64,000 nucleotides of DNA from an uncultured Cyclobacteriaceae bacterium (GTDB lineage: Bacteria > Bacteroidota > Bacteroidia > Cytophagales > Cyclobacteriaceae): contig CAKZRQ010000058.1 of the NCBI GenBank assembly GCA_937146645.1, forward strand, positions 124,001 to 188,000. The letters run 5' to 3'. Below the pieces are notes generated by a model, which worked only from the letters and a program-made list of their open reading frames with translations, was not told the DNA's origin and searched no databases. The position numbers and the translations under genes were made by a program. Shown in pieces: positions 1-10,571 of the stretch. The stretch's first letter is position 1. Each line of letters starts with the position of its first letter.

Positions 1-1032
1 GATGTCAGTGATGACTCTCGGCACATTATGATCTCCAAAATTGAAGACTTCATAAGTCTTCCTTTTCTCATGATCGAATGGGTGGATCGGATAATGATCT
101 AACTCAGGAATGGAATCATGACCTTCTCGATTCGTATATCTATCGATCAAAGCCTGAGCGACAGGCGCCTCGAATTCTGGATCCTCAGTGAGCGATACTC
201 TGACGGTATCACCTAATCCATCCTCGAGAAGTGTTCCTATCCCAACAGCAGATTTTATTCTCCCATCTTCGGCTTCTCCAGCTTCTGTTACCCCTAAATG
301 CAATGGATAAGGCTTGAAACCGCCTTCATCGAGCTTTTGTACCAAAAGACGATAGGCTTGAACCATCACCTGTGTGTTTGAAGATTTCATTGAAATCACC
401 ACTTGATGATAATCTTCCTCCTCACAAATTCGCAAGAATTCCAGAGCGGACTCCACCATACCCAAAGGAGTATCCCCATATCGGCTCATGATACGATCAG
501 AGAGTGAACCGTGATTGGTTCCGATTCTCATCGCAGTTCCATGCTCCTTACAAATTCTCACCAAAGGAAGAAAGCGCTCACGGATTCTATCAAGCTCTTC
601 CTGATAGCTTTCATCCGTATACTCAATGGTTTCAAATTTCTTCTTATCAGCGTAGTTACCTGGATTTACACGGACCTTCTCTACAATCTTTGCGGCGATT
701 TCTGCAGCATTAGGAGTGAAGTGAATATCAGCCACGAGAGGAGTTTTATATCCTCTTTGTCGCAGGCCTTCTTTAATATTTCTGAGATTTTCAGCCTCTT
801 TAATACTCGGTGCGGTTATTCTCACTAATTCACAACCTGCATCAATCATTCGGATACATTGCTCAATGGAACCCTCCGTATCCATAGTATCCACGGTGGT
901 CATGGATTGCACCACGATATGATTATCTCCTCCGATTACGACATCCCCAATCTGCACCGGAATAGTCTTCCTCCTGGAATACTTGGTGAGGCTGTCACAA
1001 TAGGTCATTGAAGTCTGCTGGGTGGTTTCCAT
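1..1032 (-). CDS. ispG: 4-hydroxy-3-methylbut-2-en-1-yl diphosphate synthase (flavodoxin/ferredoxin), N-terminal part, runs off the left edge
   Basis: Reverse-strand reading frame from ATG at 1032 gives METTQQTSMTYCDSLTKYSRRKTIPVQIGDVVIGGDNHIVVQSMTTVDTMDTEGSIEQCIRMIDAGCELVRITAPS..., characteristic of GcpE/IspG. Not in the ORF track because the frame is open at the window edge. Confidence 0.93.
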   Translation of the reverse strand, partial: METTQQTSMTYCDSLTKYSRRKTIPVQIGDVVIGGDNHIVVQSMTTVDTMDTEGSIEQCIRMIDAGCELVRITAPSIKEAENLRNIKEGLRQRGYKTPLVADIHFTPNAAEIAAKIVEKVRVNPGNYADKKKFETIEYTDESYQEELDRIRERFLPLVRICKEHGTAMRIGTNHGSLSDRIMSRYGDTPLGMVESALEFLRICEEEDYHQVVISMKSSNTQVMVQAYRLLVQKLDEGGFKPYPLHLGVTEAGEAEDGRIKSAVGIGTLLEDGLGDTVRVSLTEDPEFEAPVAQALIDRYTNREGHDSIPELDHYPIHPFDHEKRKTYEVFNFGDHNVPRVITDI

Positions 1033-1033
1033 A

Positions 1034-1738
1034 TTATAAGTCTCCTAATTGTGGTCTAATGGTCATTTCCTCAACAACCGATTGAGGGGAAAGGTTATAC
1101 GCCGCCCAAACACTTTCAGCCACATCTTCTGCCTTCATAAATCTCTCCTCGGGAATATCTACTCCTTCCCAACTTGCCGTATAAGTAGCGCCAGGCAAAA
1201 CAGATGTCACCTTTATCTGGTGCGGTTTAAGTTCTTCTCGAAGGCATTTTGTCATTCCTAACATAGCCCACTTTGAGATGGCATAACTCCCACCATTTGG
1301 ATAAGCAGTGATCCCAGCAATGGAACCCATACTAAAAATATGTCCAGATTTTCGCTCGATCATCTCCTTGGCAAAAGCTCGAACCATATAATACGCAGAA
1401 TACAGATTAGTCTGCATCATCAACTCGAAGTTGCCTTCCGGCTCCTCATGAATTGCCCCTGGCAAAAAAACACCGGTATTATTCACCAAAACATCGGGAA
1501 TAGAAATCTTTTTGACTTGCTCCGCAAAGGCAATTACATCCTCCTTTTTCGATAAGTCAGCCTGAATTGCTATGACTTTGCTATCAGGAAATCTTTCAGA
1601 CAAAGTAGATCTTAAAGTATCGAGGTTTTCGGCATTTCTGGCACAAGTAATCAGGTCGAAACCCTCTTTACCAAAACGCTCTAAAATAGCTTTTCCTATA
1701 CCTTTTGTACCCCCAGTAACCAGGATCGATTTTGACAT
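1034..1738 (-). CDS. SDR family oxidoreductase
   Basis: N-terminal TGGTKGIGKAI Rossmann motif, NNTGV, YAISKWA active-site motif. Confidence 0.9.
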   Translation of the reverse strand: MSKSILVTGGTKGIGKAILERFGKEGFDLITCARNAENLDTLRSTLSERFPDSKVIAIQADLSKKEDVIAFAEQVKKISIPDVLVNNTGVFLPGAIHEEPEGNFELMMQTNLYSAYYMVRAFAKEMIERKSGHIFSMGSIAGITAYPNGGSYAISKWAMLGMTKCLREELKPHQIKVTSVLPGATYTASWEGVDIPEERFMKAEDVAESVWAAYNLSPQSVVEEMTIRPQLGDL

Positions 1739-1802
1739 TTTTGATGGAGAATTAATAGTTAGTGTGACAACTATCTAGCATGGACAAAGTTATACTTTTT
1801 TG

Positions 1803-4800
1803 TCAAAATAATGCCGAAACCTGCATACGACCGACATGAACCACCCTATCCAATCCCTCAGAATTTCGGCCTTCATAGACGACGTTAAGCTGCAACCCTT
1901 CACCGATTTTTTGAAGCCAATTTAAGGTCCATGTGATATTGGTTCCAGGGGTTAAGGCTTGGAGCATTTCATAGCCGACAGGGGAATTAGCAACCCCATT
2001 GTAATCAATTTGAATGAGCTGTAAATCCCCGGTCAATGTAGTTTTTATGGCCTTGGCATACCTCAAGTCAAGACCGATGGTGTGAGTTAGTGCTCTCTCA
2101 TTGAACTCGAGATTTTCTATATTTTCCTTATTTGAAAAGGAGTATTTCACAGTTGATCTAAAATATGGACTGGGCTGCCAGGCCAGTTCAGGTCCTAACA
2201 TATACTGATCAATGGTATAATTTCTATTGTCCAGAAAATCTGATGCTGAAGCCCTAGTCCCAGTTGAACCAATTAGCCTTAAGGTGGCAATGGCGTCAAA
2301 ATTATACCTGAGGTTCATCTTCCAATCCTTTTGAATCAAATCCTCAAAACCTCCAGAAAGCAACTGCTTAAACTGGCTGTCGAATAGAGAGAGATCAAAT
2401 CCATACTTTGCGGAAGCTCTATTAAAAAAGAAGCTTGAACGAATAACCTGACGAAGACGAAGTATTTCCTCTCGATTTATCCCTCCAATGAATGGATTAA
2501 TTCGATCACCAAAATTATCCGAGGTTACTTTTTTCTCTACACTAAGGCTGCTCGTATTGGAAAACTTTTGCAGGAAACCTCTAACGCCTCCCTGGCCTTT
2601 CCAGGAATCAGGGAATCTAGCCTGGAATCGATAATTCAAAAGGCTTGTATAGGCTTGAATGTAGGTATCTGTAGGAACGAAGATTTTTATGTATTCCTTT
2701 TCCTCAGGATTTATTGCCAGATAAAACTCATTCAGTTGCTGGATTCCATCTCCATTATCATCTCTCCAAGTGTGGGTGCCATCGCCATTTGGGGCGAGAA
2801 TGTAGACAAATTCCCTTTGGAGCTCTCTACCATTTCCTATGGCATAGCTGATATCATTCCTAACCAAATTTTTGCCAAGACTTCCCTGATAATCCAGCTT
2901 CCCCATCACGGTAGTTTCTGTAGGTAAATCCCTGAAAAGATATCTCAGCTCACGATAAGTAAAACTGCTTTGAAGATTATGATTCTTCCATTGCTTTCTG
3001 AAGGTAAAATTACTGGTGAAAGCTTCAGTATCATTTTCGAAAACTCCGGCAAATGGTGCCCGATCTTCCCTCCAGGCTGCATCTAATTGAAATTGATAGT
3101 CTAGGGAATCATTACTTTTCATAAAGACCAAATGCTCTTTGAAGTTCATGGCTGTACTCAGGACTGAATCTGTTTCAGTACTTCTCAAGGAATTTTGATC
3201 AAGAGAGAATTGATATCCTGGGACAAAAATCCTTGAGTTATAGCTCAACCGACCAGTATATCTAATCCAATCTGATTTCAATGAGTCCTGATCACTATTC
3301 AAGGCAAAGAAATCCTGATCAATTTGCACCCTATCTCCGAGGTTTAATCGCCAGGTTCCAAAGTGCTGAGTTCCTTGAAGAACTTCCCTTCTATTCCTCA
3401 GATACACCCCATACTTGAATTCATTCCGGACGTCTTTTTGTAAGTGGATATTTGCCTTGAAAAACCTTTCGGCAGCGGCTGTTTCTAATACCTCTTGGTT
3501 CAATCCCCAATCCCGATCAAATTCAATGTACCTGAACCGATCGATAAAACTGAAATTTGTCGAGTTAAGCTCGAATTCGGCATCTGTTTTAACCCGATAC
3601 TTTGGAAGGAAACTTAATGCTCTATCCTGACTTTGGACACCTATCTTCCATCCCAGTCCCTGGTTATCCTCATCATCAATGGTTGAAAAAAGATTTTCAT
3701 CTACTGATGACAAAGCTAGCTCCGTATAAACCGATTCCTTCTCCCCGAGCTTGATTCTGGATCCTGCAGTAATCATTCTTTTGCTATCAGGAGCAGGAAG
3801 CTGGGTCAGAATCGAATAATCACCCTGAGGCCTTCCGCTTATTCTGGGAACATATTCGAATACGGTCCCATTGGCTAGCTGGGTTTCTCTTCTGTAGTCG
3901 CCTCGACCCTGGCCCACCTGAGAAAAGGATAAATCAAAATGCGCTACCTCAGGATCCACAGAGTATTGATAGTACACAAAGGAATTTCCGTTGGCATCAA
4001 AATCAGTAATCTTCTCATATAAAATTCTATTTGGATCAAATGCCACACTATCGATTCTTGGTATTCGAGCTAATTCTGTTTGATCTCCCACGCTGGCAAG
4101 CAAAGCCAGCTCTTCCTGGCTAAATTCTGTAAATAGAGGTCGGTTTCTATTATCTGACTCTTGATAGTAGTTCAGATAAACTTCTACATTTCCATTGGTT
4201 TGGCTATGGTTAGCACCTATGATGGAGCGACTATAATTACGCTCTGCATATTCAAAATCAACTCGGACTCTTGAGTACTCTGTGATTAACACCCTTGGCG
4301 TAAAAGTGATCTCCGCCTGGTTATAGTCTATGACATAATCCTCATTGAAACCACGTTTGAGTTGCTTTCCATCAAGAAAGACTCGTTCGGAATTCGCCAT
4401 GATTATGACAAACTGTTCATTCTCTGGACCATTTATCAAATATGGACCGAGGACACCTTCTATTATTGGAAGCTGGATAGAGGCAAATTTTCCTTTTGCA
4501 ATGGACGCAAAAGCCTGACTGCTGGCAGTCCATGAATCTGAGAGCTTGTAATTTGAGGTAAACTGTAGGCCCTGTACATTTTTATAATACCTCAAAAATT
4601 CAGATTGCCGCTGTTGCAAAACTACGTCACCAGCTGCGAGGCTGAATTTATCATTATAAAGCTCGATGAGCACGTTGTCAAAATCCTGGATCTGCTGGGT
4701 ATTTCCCTCTGGCTGAAAGGGAACATTCTGATCGGTGATACTCGCACGAATATTCAAATTATCAGAAATGGCGCCTTCCAATTGAAGGTTAAGAGCAGAA

Positions 4801-5267
4801 TTCACAAACACATTTTGGGTATTGCCAAAGGAAATTCCACGAGTCAGACTCCCTGTTTTGTAGAGATTGGTAGTCGGAAAAATCTCCTCTGAAAAATCAA
4901 ATACCTCCTGTTCTACTACTCGATTAACTTTGAAATAAGCCATGGAATCATAATCAGAAGCCAGGGTTCTTCTAGCCAAGGGAGCATTGAAATTGAGTCT
5001 AAATGTGCGGTAGCATAATCTGAGGGAATCTGGTACCGCTTGGGATGGGCTTGAAAGGGAGATGGAGTTTCCTTCGAGAGAGTAGACGAAATTAAAGCTT
5101 TGGCCGGAAGGCCCAGTCAAGCTTATGCTCTCTTCAACGACAGAGAGTGAATCTACCTCCACGCCTTCGACTAATTTTTCGCTTGACACCCATCGACACT
5201 TTTCCTGTCCCTGAACCTGATGGATCAGGAGGAACAAAAAAACACATACACTTGCGAGAAATCGCAT
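1803..5267 (-). CDS. Large predicted outer-membrane beta-barrel protein, uncharacterised
   Basis: 1154 aa with signal peptide (MRFLASVCVFLFLLIHQVQGQ); long alternating aromatic/polar strand-like segments; terminal aromatic residue (...VSALF). No specific family recognised. Confidence 0.65.
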   Translation of the reverse strand: MRFLASVCVFLFLLIHQVQGQEKCRWVSSEKLVEGVEVDSLSVVEESISLTGPSGQSFNFVYSLEGNSISLSSPSQAVPDSLRLCYRTFRLNFNAPLARRTLASDYDSMAYFKVNRVVEQEVFDFSEEIFPTTNLYKTGSLTRGISFGNTQNVFVNSALNLQLEGAISDNLNIRASITDQNVPFQPEGNTQQIQDFDNVLIELYNDKFSLAAGDVVLQQRQSEFLRYYKNVQGLQFTSNYKLSDSWTASSQAFASIAKGKFASIQLPIIEGVLGPYLINGPENEQFVIIMANSERVFLDGKQLKRGFNEDYVIDYNQAEITFTPRVLITEYSRVRVDFEYAERNYSRSIIGANHSQTNGNVEVYLNYYQESDNRNRPLFTEFSQEELALLASVGDQTELARIPRIDSVAFDPNRILYEKITDFDANGNSFVYYQYSVDPEVAHFDLSFSQVGQGRGDYRRETQLANGTVFEYVPRISGRPQGDYSILTQLPAPDSKRMITAGSRIKLGEKESVYTELALSSVDENLFSTIDDEDNQGLGWKIGVQSQDRALSFLPKYRVKTDAEFELNSTNFSFIDRFRYIEFDRDWGLNQEVLETAAAERFFKANIHLQKDVRNEFKYGVYLRNRREVLQGTQHFGTWRLNLGDRVQIDQDFFALNSDQDSLKSDWIRYTGRLSYNSRIFVPGYQFSLDQNSLRSTETDSVLSTAMNFKEHLVFMKSNDSLDYQFQLDAAWREDRAPFAGVFENDTEAFTSNFTFRKQWKNHNLQSSFTYRELRYLFRDLPTETTVMGKLDYQGSLGKNLVRNDISYAIGNGRELQREFVYILAPNGDGTHTWRDDNGDGIQQLNEFYLAINPEEKEYIKIFVPTDTYIQAYTSLLNYRFQARFPDSWKGQGGVRGFLQKFSNTSSLSVEKKVTSDNFGDRINPFIGGINREEILRLRQVIRSSFFFNRASAKYGFDLSLFDSQFKQLLSGGFEDLIQKDWKMNLRYNFDAIATLRLIGSTGTRASASDFLDNRNYTIDQYMLGPELAWQPSPYFRSTVKYSFSNKENIENLEFNERALTHTIGLDLRYAKAIKTTLTGDLQLIQIDYNGVANSPVGYEMLQALTPGTNITWTLNWLQKIGEGLQLNVVYEGRNSEGLDRVVHVGRMQVSALF

Positions 5268-5308
5268 ATTACAAACTACCCTTAAAGCCTAAGGTAATCA
5301 AAACCAGT

Positions 5309-8300
5309 CTATTGAACCATGGGGAAGGTGAGGTAAAATGTCGTCCCCTTATCTGTTTCCGTATCGAACCAAATCTTCCCTCCTGCCGTCTCTACCCCGC
5401 TTTTGGCGATCGCCAATCCAAGGCCAGAGCCCTGTGTTTTCGTGCTGAAATTAGGGATGAAAATCTTATCCCTAAGCTCTGGAGGAATGCCTTTCCCATT
5501 ATCCCCAATTTCCAGAAAAACGGCGCTGTCACTCAGCCATAGCCAAGCCTTGATAACCGGCATGGTGCCCTCTTCCACAGACTGAATTCCATTGATCACA
5601 AGATTAGTTATCACCCGACCAAATAGCTTATCATCCCCCATTATTGGGATATTATCGGTATAGGAGTCATCCTTAAATTGAAGATCTACCCGGTCGTCAT
5701 TGGTGTAGAGTTCAAGAACTTTGGTGACCACGGTCTTAAAATTCATGAGCTCATTCTTCGGTAGGGGCATCTTCGCAAATGTGGAGAAAGATGACGCTAT
5801 TCCACTCAATGCATCCACCTGGTGAATCAAGGTGTTGAGCGATTTTTTCAAACGTTCCTTTTCTTCATCCTGACCCTGCCAGTCCAATCTCATCAAATGC
5901 TGAAGAGTCAGTTTCATTGGCGTCAGAGGATTCTTTATCTCATGGGCAACCTGTTTTGCCATTTCCTTCCACGCAGACTCTTTCTCTGTTGATGCCAGCA
6001 CTTTCTTACTCTGGTCAAGCTTGAAGAGCATGTTGTTGTATTCATTCACCAACATGCCAATCTCATCCCTCGCAGTCCAAACCATAGGTTCATTGTTTTC
6101 CAGATTCGTGGTTTTGAGTTTCTGCGTGAGAAGCTTGAAAGGAAAAGTCAGATTCTTTGAGACGAAATAGGATATGATCAGAAAAGCGATAAAAATGACA
6201 ACAAAGGCATTGAAAATATTGCTTAAAACATCGGCTACCAGCTTATTTAATTCAGCTTCAGACTCAAAGAATGGTACTGAAAGTATTCCGGAAAGCTCTT
6301 GCCTTGGACCTGTGAGAATGGGCAGATAAACTGATTTATACTTTAGATTTCCGATGCCTTCATCTGTCAGAAATTGATTCAAATTATTTTCGCGAATGGC
6401 GGCAATGGCTGCTGGATTGATTAAACGAGACAGGATTTTCTTTTCGAAAATATTGGGTCTATTGGTTGAAAAGAGATCGCCTTCTGCGCTGTATAGGTTC
6501 AACTCACTTCCAGTGGTATTTGCTAAGTATGTGAGTTCTTCATCGATCTCGCTTTGGCTAGAGCCTTCCATTCCTAAGGCAGAAACTGAACTGGTAAGAT
6601 TTCCTCGAATTAGCTCCGCTTTCTGCAAATACTGCCGATCAAGATCATCTCTATAGCTATTAGCAAGCAAGGTCAAAGTGATGATGCTGATGATCAGGAT
6701 GGGAAAGAAAAAAGCAAAGTTCAGGTAAAGTTGGAGCTTTGTGGAATAGTTAAACACAAAGTTCTTATACCCTTTAAACAATGAATTAATCAGGATGGTA
6801 ATGAAAGTGAGGGAAACAAAAATCACAAAGTAGAGTGAAATGTTACCCGCAAACTCTGCCAGAGAAATTGAAGGAGAAGAGACCACAATTCGCCTTGACC
6901 CATCCATTATACCCAAGTGATGAAATCTTCCTTGGGCCACGCCCTCTTCCATCAGCTTTGGATTATCAAGCACAGGTAAAAATCGATCACTCGAATAATT
7001 GAAATTACCTACACTGGAAAGCAAATCGTTCTCTGCAAATATCCCATAGTTGTATTGCGTGGGATCAAGCTTCTCTGTAAAATTCTCATCAAGCAAAAGC
7101 TTTGGATACACACTGGAAGGCTGAATATTCATCTTCTGCAGCTCCAAAAGGATAGTCCCAACAGAATTTCCATCCTTTTCAACTGGTACAAAAGACACAA
7201 AACGGTTTCCTTCTGAAGGGGAATCTCCGCGAATGAAAAAGAGCCCTCTTACGTCTGTAGCATAATCACTTTTTACCACTCTATTCCTCGCTCGACTTAG
7301 TGAACCTGAGGAAGAAGGCCCCAAAACCTTTCTTCCGTTTGCAGCAAAAACTGAGACGACTATTTCAAATTGGTCAAAGTAATTATCCAGGTAAATCTTT
7401 CGAATCTTAGTTTCAATGGGCTCCTTGGCAAGAAGTGGATCTGCTAGACGATTTTGAATGAAAAGGTCGCCCTTTATTCTACTCATCACCTCATCAAGAA
7501 AGTACTCCGTGATGACATCGTTTTCTATCAGATTTTGATTCGTGAACCTAATCTTAGATTCAAGCAATTGATCCTGTTTAGTATTTCTGGTACTAAAACC
7601 TGAGATGGCAGCTACGATAATGGCGGCAAAAAAGAAGGTGTAGAAAGTATCGAGCCCGAGCTTAAGGACATTCTTGAAGAGTTCGAATCTTAGAATTATG
7701 ATAAAAAAGATAAGATGAACAGTCCATGTCAAAGCTGCCCAAAACTGGAAGAATAAAAGCCCAACTAAAATCGGTAACCCGACTATTCCAATCCATTTGA
7801 GGTAGGTGATCCAATCTCTACTCATAGCGGCTAACAAACTGCAAAGCGCGATGGTGACTAGAACATAGAGACCTCCCCAAAGAAATAATACGAGGTAGCT
7901 AATGAATTGAAACCAATCCATCGCCGGGAAATTCTGGATATCAAGAGCCCATTGTGAGTTCAAGATGATGTCTGCCGGAACATCCCAAAGGAGATATAAG
8001 AAGGTCGATGAAATCGCCAAGCAAAGAACCAGAATAATAGCTTGTTCATTCTTTGTTTTGAACATCTGCATTCGCTGATGCATATCTGGAGAAGAAATTT
8101 TGAGCAGAGCCAAAGAAAAAATCAAGGCAAAACAAATGCTATTGATCCATAAATCTCCCAGGCTAGGGTTCAACCAAGATGACGCATAGTAAATCGGATC
8201 AAAGAGTTCTATCCTGAAAAAAGCCTCCGGAAAATCTAATAGAAGCATGATAAACCGGAATATGAAAACAGAGAAAAAGGTATAAGTAATCGCTTTCCAC

Positions 8301-9013
8301 TGTTTACCCTTTCGCCAAACTTTAGCTACAAAATCATAACTGAGAATCGTATACAAAAGCAAAAGCGAGAAAAAGAAAAGAATTACCGGAGGGTTCGCTA
8401 AACGTCCAGCCGGCTGGTAACCAAAAGAAAAGTCAACGCTGAAAATAGAGTCTCCTTTTCCGTTTGTTATCACAAATTCGCCTTCCTCTGGATCCTCAAA
8501 AAGTTCAAATTCGTCGTTACCAAAAATCTCAGGATTGGCCCCAGTAATCACGTAATCATTCCGAACTGTTCCAGGGTAAATTAGCCTTACTGCATGGATC
8601 AGCCAATACTGTTTTTCGTTCCTGGTAATCTGCCTTGTTCGAAGCAAAAAAGTCCCGAATGGGTCCTGAACAAGCTGATAGGGCTCTGTTTTTTCGATTG
8701 ACTCAAAATCCAGACTGAATGAAAAATCTGACCAAAATAAAACCTCACCTTCATCATTGAGTAGAAAATAAGGATACTCAGAATTAATGGTAGTAATCGT
8801 TTCAAAGGTTACCGAGTCTTCCGGCCTTGCACTCATTAGGATATTTATGAAATCCTGATCTAGCTGGGAATCAATGGTTGAAATCTGCTCTTGCAAATCT
8901 TCATATGCAGTAGCCTCTTCACTCTTTGGGAAAAAGAAGAAATAGAGAATTAATAAAAGAAGTACAGAGAGTACGCTTGTCAGAAAGATCCAGCGCCGGG
9001 ATACTTGCGTCAT
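5309..9013 (-). CDS. Multi-transmembrane sensor histidine kinase (NtrY-like, HAMP + HisKA + HATPase_c)
   Basis: VAHEIKNPLTPMKLTLQHL H-box, NLVINGIQSVEEG N-box, DNGKGIPPELRDKIF and GSGLGLAIAKSGVE G-boxes; many hydrophobic segments and several predicted extracytoplasmic regions. Confidence 0.88.
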   Translation of the reverse strand: MTQVSRRWIFLTSVLSVLLLLILYFFFFPKSEEATAYEDLQEQISTIDSQLDQDFINILMSARPEDSVTFETITTINSEYPYFLLNDEGEVLFWSDFSFSLDFESIEKTEPYQLVQDPFGTFLLRTRQITRNEKQYWLIHAVRLIYPGTVRNDYVITGANPEIFGNDEFELFEDPEEGEFVITNGKGDSIFSVDFSFGYQPAGRLANPPVILFFFSLLLLYTILSYDFVAKVWRKGKQWKAITYTFFSVFIFRFIMLLLDFPEAFFRIELFDPIYYASSWLNPSLGDLWINSICFALIFSLALLKISSPDMHQRMQMFKTKNEQAIILVLCLAISSTFLYLLWDVPADIILNSQWALDIQNFPAMDWFQFISYLVLFLWGGLYVLVTIALCSLLAAMSRDWITYLKWIGIVGLPILVGLLFFQFWAALTWTVHLIFFIIILRFELFKNVLKLGLDTFYTFFFAAIIVAAISGFSTRNTKQDQLLESKIRFTNQNLIENDVITEYFLDEVMSRIKGDLFIQNRLADPLLAKEPIETKIRKIYLDNYFDQFEIVVSVFAANGRKVLGPSSSGSLSRARNRVVKSDYATDVRGLFFIRGDSPSEGNRFVSFVPVEKDGNSVGTILLELQKMNIQPSSVYPKLLLDENFTEKLDPTQYNYGIFAENDLLSSVGNFNYSSDRFLPVLDNPKLMEEGVAQGRFHHLGIMDGSRRIVVSSPSISLAEFAGNISLYFVIFVSLTFITILINSLFKGYKNFVFNYSTKLQLYLNFAFFFPILIISIITLTLLANSYRDDLDRQYLQKAELIRGNLTSSVSALGMEGSSQSEIDEELTYLANTTGSELNLYSAEGDLFSTNRPNIFEKKILSRLINPAAIAAIRENNLNQFLTDEGIGNLKYKSVYLPILTGPRQELSGILSVPFFESEAELNKLVADVLSNIFNAFVVIFIAFLIISYFVSKNLTFPFKLLTQKLKTTNLENNEPMVWTARDEIGMLVNEYNNMLFKLDQSKKVLASTEKESAWKEMAKQVAHEIKNPLTPMKLTLQHLMRLDWQGQDEEKERLKKSLNTLIHQVDALSGIASSFSTFAKMPLPKNELMNFKTVVTKVLELYTNDDRVDLQFKDDSYTDNIPIMGDDKLFGRVITNLVINGIQSVEEGTMPVIKAWLWLSDSAVFLEIGDNGKGIPPELRDKIFIPNFSTKTQGSGLGLAIAKSGVETAGGKIWFDTETDKGTTFYLTFPMVQ

Positions 9014-9068
9014 TTAGGATAAAAATAAAAAAAGCAAAGTCATGATTCAAACTTTGCTCTCTGTAAGA

Positions 9069-9320
9069 TTATCTCAAGGACAGTCTGGATTTTTTTCGCT
9101 TTGCGGAGCGATACCAAAAGAATCCTATAATCATCGCCATCAAATATGGCATCACGAAAAGATAGAGAATTCCGTTATTCAATCCTGCCCCTATTGTAGT
9201 CTCTCCATTGCTGACGTTGTTTTCAACGGATGCCCGGCACATTGCACATTGGGCACTGGCACTTAGCTGAAAACCAAGTGTAAGAATAAATCCTAATACA
9301 ACTGCTACAAACCTCTTCAT
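9069..9320 (-). CDS. Small secreted/membrane protein with CAMC motif at the end of the cytochrome oxidase cluster
   Basis: 83 aa; signal peptide then QCAMCRASVENN and one TM helix; co-directional with the SCO/COX genes. Confidence 0.65.
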   Translation of the reverse strand: MKRFVAVVLGFILTLGFQLSASAQCAMCRASVENNVSNGETTIGAGLNNGILYLFVMPYLMAMIIGFFWYRSAKRKKSRLSLR

Positions 9321-9344
9321 TTTATCCTCCTTCCTAAATTTCTT

Positions 9345-9899
9345 TTAATGGATGTAATATGGACTAATCATCAAATAAACCACCACCCCAGTCACCGTCA
9401 CATACAACCATATCGGAAATGCAAATTTAACAACTTTTCTATGCTTTTCCCTCTGGTCGGTCAGACCATAATAATATGCGAACAGAATGGGAAATAAAGC
9501 AACTGCGGCCAAAATTATGTGTGTGATCAAAAGGAAATAGTACACCGGGCGAATCCATCCTTCACCTCCAAATGAAGTGCTCTCGGACATCCCGTGATAA
9601 ATGACATAAGACACCAGGAAAATCGCACCTAATCCAAAGGCCGTACTCATGGCTGCTTTATGCTTAGAAATCTCCTTTTTCTTAATGAATACTAGACCTG
9701 CAATTAAAGCAACCGTAGCCGCCGAATTAATGACAGCATTCAAATGAGGTAAGAAGTAAACCCATTCAGCACCTTCACCAAACTTTGTAGGCATGAAAAG
9801 TAAGATGGCCACTACCACAGGAATCAAGATTGACACTCCAATAATCCATGGTCTTACTTTCTCTTCGTTCTGAAGTACACCGATTTTATTCTGTTCCAT
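9345..9899 (-). CDS. DUF420 (CtaM/YozB-like) membrane protein
   Basis: 184 aa polytopic membrane protein with HLNAVINS and HKAAMSTAF motifs; sits next to SCO and COX genes. Confidence 0.8.
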   Translation of the reverse strand: MEQNKIGVLQNEEKVRPWIIGVSILIPVVVAILLFMPTKFGEGAEWVYFLPHLNAVINSAATVALIAGLVFIKKKEISKHKAAMSTAFGLGAIFLVSYVIYHGMSESTSFGGEGWIRPVYYFLLITHIILAAVALFPILFAYYYGLTDQREKHRKVVKFAFPIWLYVTVTGVVVYLMISPYYIH

Positions 9900-10554
9900 G
9901 TAAAAGCACTTTAGTCTCTAACATCAATAAATCCACATCCTCTCGATTTGTTCCTGAATAGTATCCACGGATTCTACCAAGATCATCTACCAGAATAAAT
10001 TTATCACTATGAATAAAATCATCTGGTACACCCATCCCATCTATTGTCGGTAAGACAAAACCGCATCGAGCCAATTCATAAGTTTCAAGTTTATCCCCAG
10101 TCAAAAAATCCCATTTACCGGATTCTGCTCTATGCTCATCGGCATACTCTTTAAGAATCTCAGGAGTATCGTATGTAGGATCAATACTGATAGACAGAAT
10201 CTGAACTCGATCTTCATCTCTGAACATATCATTAACACGCTCCATCTCCTTTGACATCACAGGGCAGATACTTGGGCAAGACGTAAAAAAGAAATCCACG
10301 ATGGTTATTTTTCCCTCCATGTCCGCTGAACCAGCTGCATTACCTTCTTGATTAATGAAAGTAAAATCTGGAATGTAATGCTGTGTAGTATCAGATGATG
10401 GACATTCCTGAAATGGATTTTCTACACCACTTTCAAAGTACACTGGCAAGTCATACTCGTTAGTGCCAAAGCTTTTCAAGAATGTGAATATAAGTACAGG
10501 GATGAGCAGTATACACACCAACACCAATCCCTGAAGAATTCTTAACCCTCTCAT
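9886..10554 (-). CDS. SCO1/SenC family copper chaperone
   Basis: VDFFFTSCPSICPVMSKEM (CxxxC), SISIDPTYDTPEIL, HSDKFILVD; typical SCO fold motifs. Confidence 0.92.
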   Translation of the reverse strand: MRGLRILQGLVLVCILLIPVLIFTFLKSFGTNEYDLPVYFESGVENPFQECPSSDTTQHYIPDFTFINQEGNAAGSADMEGKITIVDFFFTSCPSICPVMSKEMERVNDMFRDEDRVQILSISIDPTYDTPEILKEYADEHRAESGKWDFLTGDKLETYELARCGFVLPTIDGMGVPDDFIHSDKFILVDDLGRIRGYYSGTNREDVDLLMLETKVLLHGTE

Positions 10555-10571
10555 ATTGCTATAACAAAAAA

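Noticed and set aside
504-828. Two overlapping plus-strand ORFs at the left edge
   Set aside because: Antisense to ispG, which is clearly coding.
1785-1792. Minus-strand TAACTTTG upstream of the SDR gene
   Set aside because: -7 match only; no -33 TTTG at acceptable spacing (nearest gives 11 nt).
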